Assembly: GCA_035254305.1 (NCBI GenBank)
Contig: DATFAS010000268.1
Coordinates: 1-64,000 of the forward strand
DNA from: DATFAS01 sp035254305
GTDB taxonomy: Bacteria > Bacillota > Bacilli > Aneurinibacillales > RAOX-1
Length of the DNA stretch: 64,000 nucleotides
Direction: 5' to 3'
The translations under genes were made by a program, and so were the position numbers. The notes under the pieces were generated by a model that was not told where the DNA came from, made no database searches, and saw only the letters and a list, made by a program, of their open reading frames with translations. Positions 19,201 to 26,835 of this stretch are shown here, piece after piece; the first letter of the stretch is position 1, and each line of letters opens with the position of its first letter.

Positions 19201-19792
19201 TGAGCAACATGGTTTTATTGCCTCTGTTGGTTTTGATTTATATAGTCAAATGCTTAAAGATGCTATTGATGAGCTTAAGGGTGGACCGAAGGAAGAAGAG
19301 ATTATTCAGCCAGAAATTGATATTCAGCTTGACGCATTCATCCCTACAGAGTACATTCATGATGGTAAGCAAAAGATTGAGATGTATAAGAAGTTTGCCG
19401 CTGTTCAAGTGATGGAGGATGTTGAAGATTTAAGAGAAGAGCTAACGGACCGTTTTGGAGAAATTCCACCGTCAGTTGAGAATCTCCTTCTTGTTGCTCG
19501 TTTGAGAGTGTATTCTTTTAGACACCGCATGACTAGCATTGCGCAAAAAGGAACAAATATCATTATTACATTGCATGAAGATCAAAATTTAGAACTTGAT
19601 GGAACGAAATTGTTCTCTCTCGCTAGCCAATTTGATCGAAGAATTAGTCTTGCGACAGGACAGCAGCTCTCGATAACCGTCAAAATGAATGGACTCACTC
19701 CAGTGAACGGAATTCAACTGATTGATAAATTCCTATCTGAATTTGATCAAGTGAAAAAGGTGAAGGGAGAACTTAATAATGTTGCGACTTAA
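16244..19792 (+). CDS. mfd: Transcription-repair coupling factor Mfd
   Basis: 1182 aa from TTG 16244, GAGAGGAGG upstream. Order of domains: UvrB-like N-terminal module (~1-350), RNA-polymerase-interacting CarD-like domain (GDYVVHVNHGIGKYLG near 505), RecG-like translocase with Walker A GDVGYGKTEVA near 653, DEEQ box near 754, TATPIPRTL, and C-terminal TRCF domain (~1010-1150). Mfd displaces stalled RNA polymerase and recruits UvrA. The end overlaps the next gene by 14 bp, implying translational coupling. Confidence 0.98.
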   Translation: MKGIIQKFKENPDFQSILTGFEQGLKEQMIAGLSGSARQILMGALFSSLDQSLMIVTHNMFQAQKIYEDMIEIVGDEQVLLFPANELIVSEMAIASPETLAARIDVLGKLSDRKNRIVIVPYAGLRRIVISQQAWNAAQVHIQMGQEVELESLLQKLVDIGYERVDMVEGKGQISIRGGILDIFPIHQEHPIRIELFDVEIDSIRFFDVTNQRSLDSVGSVTIPPTNEVFGSVEVLKNAATRLEQKMGEALLKIKDPAVKEKLVEKIGWEVEQLKQGHAFQGLYKYISLLYPDYQSLLDYMPANTVLILDEPTRVIESADQLDKEEAEWRTAQLAEGEFAHNIPISFEYEQLINSKKKRIVYLALFLRQVPRTAPQNIVNFNCKTMQNFHGQMNVLKTEIDRWKKSHHHILFMAGDEDRAKRLEKVFHDYEIEADLILTPTDSIVSMHPTILIGNLQSGFELPMHHMVVVTESEVFSQKQRKARKTKSNMSNAERIKNYTELKIGDYVVHVNHGIGKYLGIETLEINGIHKDYLHIKYAGNDKLYVPIEQIDQVQKYVANEEKEPKVYKLGGNDWKKVKSKVRSSVQDIAADLIKLYAKREATKGHAFSSDNPEMREFEAMFPYEETHDQLRAIEEIKKDMERARPMDRLLCGDVGYGKTEVAIRAAFKAVMDGKQVALLVPTTILAQQHYETFRERFEDYPVQIGVISRFRSKKEQNETLKMLKDGRVDVVIGTHRLLSKDIVFKDLGLLIVDEEQRFGVTHKEKLKQFKANVDVLTLTATPIPRTLHMSMLGVRDLSVIETPPENRFPVQTYVMEYSASLVREAIEREMARGGQVYFLFNQVQGIEQMAEQISGLVPEAKVSIAHGQMKEAELEQVMLDFLEGETDVLVSTTIIETGVDIPNVNTLIVFNADRMGLSQLYQLRGRVGRSNRIAYAYFTYQRDKVLTEIAEKRLQAIKEFTELGSGFKIAMRDLSIRGAGNLLGPEQHGFIASVGFDLYSQMLKDAIDELKGGPKEEEIIQPEIDIQLDAFIPTEYIHDGKQKIEMYKKFAAVQVMEDVEDLREELTDRFGEIPPSVENLLLVARLRVYSFRHRMTSIAQKGTNIIITLHEDQNLELDGTKLFSLASQFDRRISLATGQQLSITVKMNGLTPVNGIQLIDKFLSEFDQVKKVKGELNNVAT

Positions 19793-20825
19793 AAAGTGGA
19801 GTATTTTACTGCTATCTGCTTCTCTAGTCTTAGGTGTGGCAGGATGTTCAAAAAGTGCAGATAAAGCGAAGGAAGCAGCACCAGCTGCAAGCGGTGCTCA
19901 GGATGAGAATCCAGTGCCAGTTGTTAAAGTAGATCTTGGAATGAATCCGAAGGATATTGTTGCTGAGTATCAGGGTGGGACTCTAACGGCTGAGCAATTT
20001 AAGGATTATCTAGAAGTTCAGGCTTTCATTAACCCACAGGCTGGTCTTGCTATTAATCAGAAGGATCCACAAGCTCTAAGAATGTTTGTGGATAGCTATG
20101 TTGCCGAGACAGTAATGGACCAACGTGCAACAAATGTGAAGGATGCCGATAAGCAAGGTCAAGATTTAACGAACCAAATCTTAGATAAGTACAAACAGCT
20201 CTACAAGGGAGACCAGGCCAAGCTTGATAAGCAAATGAAGGATCAAGGGGTAACGAAGGAAGATCTTAATGCCTTCTTTACTCGTTATAAGAAGGTAGAG
20301 AGTTATCTTCGATCCCAAGTAACAGATGATGAAATTAAGAAACAATTTGACCAAGGAAAGAAGGAAGGGGCCTTTACTCTTGCTTCTGTCCGCCATATCC
20401 TCATTGGTAATGATAAACGTAAGGATGAAGATGCGAAAAAATTGGCAACAGATATTGCTGATCGCCTTCGTAAAGGGGAGGATTTCGCTAAGTTGGCGAA
20501 AGAAAATTCCGAAGACCCAGGAAGCAAGGATAATGGTGGTTTATACGAGAATGCCAATGTGAATGATTGGGTACCTGAGTTTAAAAAGGCTGCATTAGAG
20601 CTTCCTCTAAACCAAATTAGTGATCCGGTTAAGACTAACTATGGTTATCATGTGATGAAGGTGGAGAGCCGTAAGGAACAAACCTTCGATGAAGTGAAGG
20701 ACAAGCTTGGTTTTCAATTGGTGAATGACAAATATGACAGTTTCATCCAAAAGGATGTTAAAGATTTAATTAAAAAGGTAAACCTTCCAGAGGCTCCTAA
20801 GCAGCCAGAGGAAACGAAGAAATAG
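19779..20825 (+). CDS. PrsA-like lipoprotein peptidyl-prolyl isomerase/foldase
   Basis: 348 aa from ATG 19779, inside the end of mfd. Signal peptide with lipobox LGVAGC (Cys near 23), then an Ala-rich linker, a SurA-like N-terminal region (~55-200) and one parvulin domain (ASVRHILIGN near 203 to YGYHVMKVE near 290). Likely folds exported proteins at the outer face of the membrane. B. subtilis lacks a gene here; the mfd-coupled foldase is a lineage trait. Sporulation-stage use is possible given spoVT next door, but unproven. Confidence 0.88.
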   Translation: MLRLKKWSILLLSASLVLGVAGCSKSADKAKEAAPAASGAQDENPVPVVKVDLGMNPKDIVAEYQGGTLTAEQFKDYLEVQAFINPQAGLAINQKDPQALRMFVDSYVAETVMDQRATNVKDADKQGQDLTNQILDKYKQLYKGDQAKLDKQMKDQGVTKEDLNAFFTRYKKVESYLRSQVTDDEIKKQFDQGKKEGAFTLASVRHILIGNDKRKDEDAKKLATDIADRLRKGEDFAKLAKENSEDPGSKDNGGLYENANVNDWVPEFKKAALELPLNQISDPVKTNYGYHVMKVESRKEQTFDEVKDKLGFQLVNDKYDSFIQKDVKDLIKKVNLPEAPKQPEETKK

Positions 20826-20832
20826 TGATCAT

Positions 20833-20862
20833 GGCGGCCATCAGGCCGCCTATTTCATTTTC
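20833..20862 (+). terminator. Terminator after the foldase gene
   Basis: GGCGGCC / GGCCGCC perfect 7-bp GC stem with ATCA loop and T-rich tail. Confidence 0.85.
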
Positions 20863-20872
20863 GGATTATTGG

Positions 20873-20903
20873 TGAATATTATCCTTTCAGGAGATATATA
20901 CTA
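20873..20903 (+). promoter_or_regulatory. Sigma-G promoter of spoVT
   Basis: -35 TGAATA (20873-20878), 18 bp, -10 TATACTA (20897-20903; consensus CATACTA). Start near 20910 gives a leader of about 115 nt. Confidence 0.68.
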
Positions 20904-21023
20904 TACCCACACCAGGAAACAAGCCTTCTCAAGCAAGGCATAAAGGTAAAATAGGGTAACAACGATTTTAATGATGAAAGTTCCAGTAACAAAACTTCAG
21001 GTGAAAGTGAGGCAACTAAGAAG

Positions 21024-21563
21024 ATGAAAGCAACTGGAATTGTACGTCGTATTGATGATCTTGGTCGTGTCGTAATCCCCAAGGAAATTCGCCGGACGCT
21101 GAGAATTCGTGAAGGTGACCCACTGGAAATTTTCGTTGATAGAGATGGAGAAGTGATCCTTAAAAAATATTCTCCAATTGGGGAATTAGGTGACTTTGCG
21201 AAGGAATATGCGGATTCACTATATGAAAGCATAGGTCATATCACCTTAATATCTGATCGAGATTCCGTTATCGCTGTATCTGGTGCTAGCAAAAAGGAAT
21301 ACATGGACAAGGCCATAAGCGGTATGATTGAAACATGCATGGAAGAAAGAAAGACGTTAGTTCAAGGACCTGGTGAGTATGAAATCTGCCGTGATATGAA
21401 AGAACACTATTCATCCTTGGTAGTTGCTCCAATCGTAGCAGGTGGAGATCCCATTGGCGCTGTTATTCTTAGCAGTAAAGAGGACTCCGTTAAAATGGGT
21501 GATCTAGAAACAAAGATGTCCGAAACAGCAGCTGGATTTTTGGCCAAACAAATGGAACAATAA
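21024..21563 (+). CDS. spoVT: Stage V sporulation regulator SpoVT
   Basis: 179 aa from ATG 21024. N-terminal AbrB-type DNA-binding domain (KATGIVRRIDDLGRVVIPKEIRRTLRIREGDPLEIFVD, paralogous to the AbrB at 978-1238) and a C-terminal GAF domain (~55-179). SpoVT tunes sigma-G-dependent forespore genes, including SASP and germination genes. The upstream sigma-G-type promoter agrees with forespore expression. Confidence 0.97.
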   Translation: MKATGIVRRIDDLGRVVIPKEIRRTLRIREGDPLEIFVDRDGEVILKKYSPIGELGDFAKEYADSLYESIGHITLISDRDSVIAVSGASKKEYMDKAISGMIETCMEERKTLVQGPGEYEICRDMKEHYSSLVVAPIVAGGDPIGAVILSSKEDSVKMGDLETKMSETAAGFLAKQMEQ

Positions 21564-21574
21564 TTTTAGACAAG

Positions 21575-21620
21575 AAAGAGCTTTTCCAACCATATAATGG
21601 GTGGAGAAGCTCTTTGTGTT
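21575..21620 (+). terminator. spoVT terminator
   Basis: Seventeen-bp imperfect stem starting AAAGAGCTTTTCC (21575) and closing GGAGAAGCTCTTT (to 21615), then TGTGTTT. Confidence 0.82.
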
Positions 21621-21704
21621 TACCCCCATGACTTAAGTATCAGCAATAGGAGCTGCTGTTGTTTGATTTTCAAAAGGATTTGTATTCTGGGGGAGGGAAC
21701 ACGC

Positions 21705-23336
21705 TTGTCTAAAAAAATAGATGGTAGTTCGTTTATAAAGGGTGCAGCTATACTGGGTATCGCCTCGTTAATATCAAAGATGTTAGGATTGGGATATCGG
21801 ATACCGTATCAAAACATCACGGGGGATTTAGGGTATTATGTCTATACACAGGTATATCCTATGTATGGAACGTTATTAGTTTTTGCGACAGCAGGGTTTC
21901 CCATTGCGATCTCAAAAATTGTATCCGAAAAGTTGGCTGTAGGTGACACTCGAGGGGTACGAAAGGTCTTTAAAGTTTCAGTTGCTACACTAATTGTTAC
22001 AGGTATTCTTAGCTTTCTCCTATTGTATTGGGGGGCAGAATGGATTGCTTTATGGATGGGGAACCCTAAGCTTATCCTACCTATACGCAGTGTATCCTTT
22101 GCTTTGTTAGTTGTTCCGCCGATGGCTGCTATGCGTGGTTATTTTCAGGGACACCAAAATATGCTGCCGACAGCAGTTTCTCAAATCACCGAGCAATTAG
22201 TTCGAGTGACAACCATTATTGCCTTGGCTTATTGGCTTATGATGACAACTGGTAATGAATATTTAGCCGGTGCAGGGGCGGTGTTTGGAGCTTTTACAGG
22301 AGCCTGTGCAGGCTTCTTGACATTAATCCTTTTTTGGAGAAAAAATCAATCTGTACATAAGGGAATGGAGAATAACGAGAATTATTCCTTTCCTGAAGAA
22401 TCTTCCTGGGCATTGATTAAACGAATCCTTTATTACTCTATCCCTATTTGTCTTGGGGCATTAGTCTTACCATTGCTGCAACTTTCAGATTCCTTCACCG
22501 TGGCTAATCTATTGGTGCAGACAGGAATCACGTCACATGAGGCGAATATTTTAAAAGGTGTGTTTGATCGTGGACAGCCTCTAGTAGCTTTTGGGGCTTT
22601 CTTTGCTACTGGGCTTGCTTTATCTTTAGTACCTGCTATTTCAGAAGCGCAAGCACGGAATGCGTACAAGATGATACGTAATCGAACAGAACTTGCCTTG
22701 CGACTAACCCTGATTATCGGATTGCCTACCTCTGTAGGACTTGCTGTGGTTGCCGCACCTGTTAACATCATGCTTTATCAGAATGATAAAGGGACCGATA
22801 CCCTGATGGTTCTTGCTTTTACAACCCTATTTTCTACATTAGGGATTACTTCCGCTGGGATTCTTCAGGGGTTAGGAAGAGTGATTCTTCCGGCTAGAAA
22901 TCTCTTAATTGGTGTAATTCTCAAGGTTACGCTTAATTTTATTCTTATTCCTAGCTTTGGGATTACTGGGGCTGCCATTGCTACAGTTGCTTCTTATGGG
23001 TTAGCAACCTTATTTAATCTTTATGCTGTGATTCAATCAACTGGGGCAAGAATAGACCTTGGTTCCTTCTTTTTTAAACCTGTTATTTCTGTGATTGTGA
23101 TGGCACTCGCGGTCTGGTTGGTGGAAAATACATGTATGGACCTACTTTTTGGTATAATCACAAATTATCGGATATATTACTCGATCGTTGCTTTGATTTC
23201 AGTTATCATTGGTGGACTAATCTATGGTATATGTCTTCTGTTGTCTGGATCGATCTCGAAAGCTGAAATGGCCTTAATTCCAAAGGCTAATAAATTTATC
23301 CCCATTTTGAGTAGATTATATTTACTAAGGGACTAG
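21705..23336 (+). CDS. yabM: MOP-superfamily polysaccharide/lipid flippase YabM
   Basis: 543 aa from TTG 21705, GGGGGAGGGA 8 nt upstream; the frame is open upstream but begins inside the spoVT terminator. About 14 membrane helices, MVF/SpoVB type: FIKGAAILGIASLISKMLGLGYRIPYQ at the N terminus and repeated VPPMAAMRGYFQG and ITSAGILQGLGR segments. Members move undecaprenyl-linked precursors; which lipid is carried here is not known. Position between spoVT and yabN matches B. subtilis yabM. Confidence 0.9.
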   Translation: MSKKIDGSSFIKGAAILGIASLISKMLGLGYRIPYQNITGDLGYYVYTQVYPMYGTLLVFATAGFPIAISKIVSEKLAVGDTRGVRKVFKVSVATLIVTGILSFLLLYWGAEWIALWMGNPKLILPIRSVSFALLVVPPMAAMRGYFQGHQNMLPTAVSQITEQLVRVTTIIALAYWLMMTTGNEYLAGAGAVFGAFTGACAGFLTLILFWRKNQSVHKGMENNENYSFPEESSWALIKRILYYSIPICLGALVLPLLQLSDSFTVANLLVQTGITSHEANILKGVFDRGQPLVAFGAFFATGLALSLVPAISEAQARNAYKMIRNRTELALRLTLIIGLPTSVGLAVVAAPVNIMLYQNDKGTDTLMVLAFTTLFSTLGITSAGILQGLGRVILPARNLLIGVILKVTLNFILIPSFGITGAAIATVASYGLATLFNLYAVIQSTGARIDLGSFFFKPVISVIVMALAVWLVENTCMDLLFGIITNYRIYYSIVALISVIIGGLIYGICLLLSGSISKAEMALIPKANKFIPILSRLYLLRD

Positions 23337-23415
23337 GGTCTTTTAAAGACTTCAAGGTTTAGAGTGGGGTGAACTCCTTTAATTAACTAAAGGAATGGGA
23401 AAGGGAAAGGTGTTC

Positions 23416-24891
23416 ATGAGTATAAGTAAAATTACAATTGTTGGTCTTGGAGCTGGTGATTTAGACCAGATGCCGATCGGTATTTATCGTCGCCTGAAAG
23501 AGGCTAGTAGGATATATTTGCGGACTGAAAAGCACCCGGTAGTAAGGCAACTCCGGGAAGAGGGTATAGAGATGGAGGCTTTCGATCATCTATATGAGGA
23601 GGAAGCTGATTTTTCCCAGGTGTATGAACGAATTTGTTCTATGCTTTTGGAGTTGGCAGCCCAGGAGAATAAGGAGATCGTCTATGCCGTGCCGGGTCAT
23701 CCAATGGTGGCAGAAAAGACAACCCAACTCCTATTAGAACGTTCTCTAGAAAGTAAGGTGGAGTTGGAGATTCTTGGCGGACAAAGCTTCCTTGATGCAG
23801 TGTTTACAGCTATTCAAGTGGATCCTGTAGAAGGATTTACGTTGCTTGATGCTCTAACGTTAGAACAGCAACAGGTGAATCCGAGGCAGCATCTCCTAAT
23901 TACTCAAATCTATGATAGTTTAACAGCTTCAGACGTTAAATTAACCCTAATGAATGTTTATCCAGATGAATATCCAGTTAAGCTTGTATTCTCTGCAGGT
24001 GTGAAAGGTGAGGAGAGGATGGTAACCTTGCCGTTATACGAATTGGATCATTGGAAGGAGACGCATAATTTAGCTATTCTATATGTACCACCAACTGAAG
24101 ATGAGAAAGTCCTGAATCGCCAATTTAGTAGGCTTCGAGAAATTATCACCATTCTTCGCAGCCCAGAAGGATGTCCGTGGGATCGTGAACAAACACATAG
24201 ATCGATACGGAAAAATCTGATTGAGGAAACCTATGAAGTGTTAGAAACAATAGATGATGATGATCCTGAGGCTATGTGTGAGGAGATGGGCGATCTGCTT
24301 ATGCAGGTGATGCTGCATGCCCAAATCGCTGAGGATGATGGAGAATTTACCGTTGAAGATGTTGTTGCCGTTCTTAATGAGAAGCTCATTCGTCGTCATC
24401 CACATGTTTTTGGGAATGTAGAAGCAGAAACAAGTGATGATGTCGTTATGAATTGGGAGCAAATTAAGGCAGAAGAAAAAAGGGAAAAGGGGATTGATCT
24501 GGATCAGAAGTCAGCTTTGTCTGGGATTCCAAGGGATCTGCCTGCTCTTATGACTGCTTATAAAATATCCAAGAAGGCTTCTGCTGTCGGCTTCGATTGG
24601 GAAGATGTGCAGGATGTTTATGCGAAGGTAGAGGAAGAATTAGCGGAGGTTAAAGCAGCAACAGATCCTTCCCATATCAAGGAGGAATTGGGGGATGTGT
24701 TGTTTGCAGTAGCAAACCTAGCCCGCTTCCTTAAAGTAGATGCAGAAGAGGCTCTAGCTCTAACCAATCGAAAATTCAAGCGGAGATTTGAATACATAGA
24801 AAAATGCCTTGGGGAAACAGGCCGAGGATTTGCAGATACTTCGTTGGAGGAAATGGAAAGATACTGGCAAGAGGCTAAACAAAAGGGATAA
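23416..24891 (+). CDS. yabN: YabN: tetrapyrrole-methylase-like/MazG nucleotide pyrophosphohydrolase fusion
   Basis: 491 aa from ATG 23416 (MSISKITIVGLGAGDL), GGGAAAGG upstream; an earlier in-frame ATG at 23395 is less well placed. Residues ~1-220 resemble TP methylases (VGLGAGDL, YAVPGHPMVAE); residues ~230-490 hold two MazG modules with EExxE..D metal sites (CPWDREQTHRSIRKNLIEETYEV; EEMGDLLMQVMLHAQ; KEELGDVLFAVANLAR). MazG hydrolyses NTPs, house-cleaning aberrant nucleotides; the role of the methylase half is unknown. Confidence 0.94.
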   Translation: MSISKITIVGLGAGDLDQMPIGIYRRLKEASRIYLRTEKHPVVRQLREEGIEMEAFDHLYEEEADFSQVYERICSMLLELAAQENKEIVYAVPGHPMVAEKTTQLLLERSLESKVELEILGGQSFLDAVFTAIQVDPVEGFTLLDALTLEQQQVNPRQHLLITQIYDSLTASDVKLTLMNVYPDEYPVKLVFSAGVKGEERMVTLPLYELDHWKETHNLAILYVPPTEDEKVLNRQFSRLREIITILRSPEGCPWDREQTHRSIRKNLIEETYEVLETIDDDDPEAMCEEMGDLLMQVMLHAQIAEDDGEFTVEDVVAVLNEKLIRRHPHVFGNVEAETSDDVVMNWEQIKAEEKREKGIDLDQKSALSGIPRDLPALMTAYKISKKASAVGFDWEDVQDVYAKVEEELAEVKAATDPSHIKEELGDVLFAVANLARFLKVDAEEALALTNRKFKRRFEYIEKCLGETGRGFADTSLEEMERYWQEAKQKG

Positions 24892-24946
24892 ATAATACCA
24901 AAACAAGGCCCATGTATAATTTTAATAGTAGGGAGAGAATGAGACC

Positions 24947-25240
24947 ATGAGATTAGACAAATTTCTTAAAGTTTCTCGTTTAGTGAAACGGCGGACAATG
25001 GCTAAAGAGGTCTGCGATAGTGGGAGAGTCCAATTAAATGGCAAGCAAGCCAAGTCAAGCAGCACTGTAAAATTAGGGGACAAGCTTACCATCCGTTACG
25101 GGAACAAATTAGTCACTGTAAATATTGAACGTATTGTGGATACAACCAAGAAGGAAGAGGCCACCACCATGTATACTCTACTCTCTGAGGAAAGAGTCAA
25201 TCAGGCGGAACCTACGGTTGACCCAGATTATCCATTTTAA
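24947..25240 (+). CDS. rqcP: RqcP, S4-domain ribosome quality-control factor
   Basis: 97 aa from ATG 24947. S4 RNA-binding domain from residue 1: MRLDKFLKVSRLVKRRTMAKEVCDSGRVQLNGKQAK. The orthologue in B. subtilis (YabO/RqcP) binds obstructed 50S subunits and works with RqcH to add C-terminal alanine tails to stalled nascent chains. Followed by a perfect terminator before the sporulation genes yabPQ. Confidence 0.95.
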   Translation: MRLDKFLKVSRLVKRRTMAKEVCDSGRVQLNGKQAKSSSTVKLGDKLTIRYGNKLVTVNIERIVDTTKKEEATTMYTLLSEERVNQAEPTVDPDYPF

Positions 25241-25245
25241 ATAAC

Positions 25246-25278
25246 AAAAATCCTATCGTGTGATAGGATTTTTATTTG
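25246..25278 (+). terminator. rqcP terminator
   Basis: AAAATCCTATC / GATAGGATTTT perfect 11-bp stem, GTGT loop, T tail. Confidence 0.92.
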
Positions 25279-25379
25279 TTCTAAAACCACCTAACCAACC
25301 ATAACATGTACAAATGATTCTAACCGAGATGGACGGCAGCTTATGTCCACAATCAAGACGGATGGAGGTTGTACATAGG

Positions 25380-25661
25380 ATGGAACAAAAGAAAAATCCT
25401 AGACATGAGATTATGATGTTCAATCGCAAAAGGCTTGAAATAACAGGGGTCCTAAACGTTGAAAGCTTCGATAACGAAGAGTTCCTGTTGGAGACAGAAT
25501 GTGGATTCCTTTGTATTAAAGGGCAGAATCTTCATATGAAAAATCTTAGCTTGGAAACAGGGCAGGTCTCCATTGAAGGATATGTATTCGACATGGGCTA
25601 TATAGACGAGCATGGAGGAGGCTCTAAAGGAAAAGGTTTGTTTGGTAGGTTATTCAAGTGA
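25380..25661 (+). CDS. yabP: Spore cortex/coat sporulation protein YabP
   Basis: 93 aa from ATG 25380, GGAGGT about 10 nt upstream; the frame remains open to 25314 without an RBS. NRKRLEITGVLNVESFDNEEFLLETECGFLCIKGQNLHMKNLSLETGQVSIEG is the YabP/YqfC beta-strand core. YabP is a sigma-E-dependent mother-cell protein required with YabQ for cortex formation. Ends 4 bp into yabQ, so the pair is translationally coupled. Confidence 0.93.
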   Translation: MEQKKNPRHEIMMFNRKRLEITGVLNVESFDNEEFLLETECGFLCIKGQNLHMKNLSLETGQVSIEGYVFDMGYIDEHGGGSKGKGLFGRLFK

Positions 25662-26242
25662 GTATTCAAGTTCAGTTACTAACCATGGCTTTAATGGTTG
25701 CCTGCGGAATGACAATGGGACTGCTTTATGATACATATCGTGTGATGAAAGGGCAGACCGGTATTCGCGGATGGTTGGTGATCATCTGCGATCTTTTGTT
25801 TTGGGCAAGCTGTACCTTCTTGGTGTTTGGCACCCTTCTTCGCATCAATGATGGAATTGTTCGTGTTTATCTTTTCTTGGGGATGGGATTTGGAACATGG
25901 GTTTATTTTGCACTTTTTCATAAAATTTATATCGTTTGGTTCCTCCGCTTTATTCAGTTGGTAAAGGCAATTTATTGTTTCATCATGCGAACAATTATAA
26001 TATTAGTTATTAAACCAGTCATTTTTTTGTACAAGACTATCGTTGCTATCTTACTTGCCTTAGGGTTGTTTATCTGGCGAATCCTATTATTTATCTATCG
26101 AGTTTTATACCGCATTTTTGCTCCAGTAGGTAAAGGGGTACAAAAACAGGGGAAAAGATTATACGCAACATCTAAGAAAAAAGGAGCAGGAATTCTATCT
26201 AGGCTGGCGAAACTATTTAAACGTAGGAAAAAGAAGGAGTAA
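25658..26242 (+). CDS. yabQ: Sporulation membrane protein YabQ
   Basis: 194 aa from GTG 25658, overlapping the yabP stop. Four to five hydrophobic segments (residues ~3-25, 40-62, 68-90, ~95-145) and a strongly basic C terminus (KKKGAGILSRLAKLFKRRKKKE). The YabQ N-terminal motif GMTMGLLYDTYRVMKG is present. In B. subtilis it localises to the outer forespore membrane and is needed for spore cortex. Confidence 0.92.
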   Translation: MSIQVQLLTMALMVACGMTMGLLYDTYRVMKGQTGIRGWLVIICDLLFWASCTFLVFGTLLRINDGIVRVYLFLGMGFGTWVYFALFHKIYIVWFLRFIQLVKAIYCFIMRTIIILVIKPVIFLYKTIVAILLALGLFIWRILLFIYRVLYRIFAPVGKGVQKQGKRLYATSKKKGAGILSRLAKLFKRRKKKE

Positions 26243-26255
26243 GGAGTGCCAGTCA

Positions 26256-26567
26256 ATGGATGATCTCGAGACGTTGGAGAAAAGAAAGAAAGGCCAGAAA
26301 AGAAGAAAACGTTTATTAGGGATCTTAATGATTCTCTTCTGTATTTGGGCTGGATTTACTTGGAGAGATCAACAATCGACTTTAATGACTAAGAAGGAAG
26401 AACTCAGCAAAGTTCAGCAAATAACGGACCAGGTTAAGCTAGAGAATGAGGAACTTTCCTATCAAGTGAATCGCTTAAATGACAAGGAATATATTGCAGA
26501 GATCGCTAGAAGAGATTATCATCTCTCCAAGCCTGGAGAAGTAATTTTTATAACGCCTGATAAATAA
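26256..26567 (+). CDS. divIC: Cell-division protein DivIC (FtsB-like)
   Basis: 103 aa from ATG 26256, AAGGAG upstream. A basic cytoplasmic tail (KRKKGQKRRKR), one membrane helix (~19-36), then a coiled coil (VQQITDQVKLENEELSYQVNRL) and YIAEIARRDYHLSKPGEVIF, the conserved septum-initiator tail. Forms a complex with FtsL and DivIB at the division septum. The yabR gene that follows in B. subtilis is missing here. Confidence 0.95.
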   Translation: MDDLETLEKRKKGQKRRKRLLGILMILFCIWAGFTWRDQQSTLMTKKEELSKVQQITDQVKLENEELSYQVNRLNDKEYIAEIARRDYHLSKPGEVIFITPDK

Positions 26568-26620
26568 GGATAACTTGAAGGATTGAATGATACAATCCGG
26601 AAGTTGTCCTTTTCTTTTTC
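26566..26620 (+). terminator. divIC terminator
   Basis: Long stem beginning AAGGATAACTT..AGGATTG (from 26566) and closing CAATCC..AAGTTGTCCTT (to 26612), then TTCTTTTT. Confidence 0.85.
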
Positions 26621-26732
26621 CCGTATTCCATTTTTCTTCCGACATTGATTTACAATAAATCAGAGGATATCCACTGTAGATTGCTCATGAATTAGATGAA
26701 TTTAAGTGGATCTGTAGATGAACGCTATAATT

Positions 26733-26798
26733 TGTCGCAAACTTATAAGGAACCCACTGTATAATTTGACAAAATTTACAAAACCAAAGAGATATAAT
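26733..26798 (+). promoter_or_regulatory. Spo0A-type sigma-A promoter of spoIIE
   Basis: -35 TTGACA (26766-26771) and -10 TATAAT (26793-26798) are separated by 21 bp, the unusual spacing of Spo0A-activated spoIIE. 0A-like sites TTTGACA (26765, overlapping the -35) and TGTCGCA (26733-26739), each one mismatch from TTCGACA/TGTCGAA, are in the expected place. Confidence 0.75.
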
Positions 26799-26835
26799 CA
26801 AAAATAATAAATTATCTCTCGGGTGGTGAACGTTT

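Noticed and set aside
26620..26835. tRNA genes expected between divIC and spoIIE as in B. subtilis
   Set aside because: No T-loop GGTTCGAATCC-type sequence or cloverleaf seen there or elsewhere in the window.
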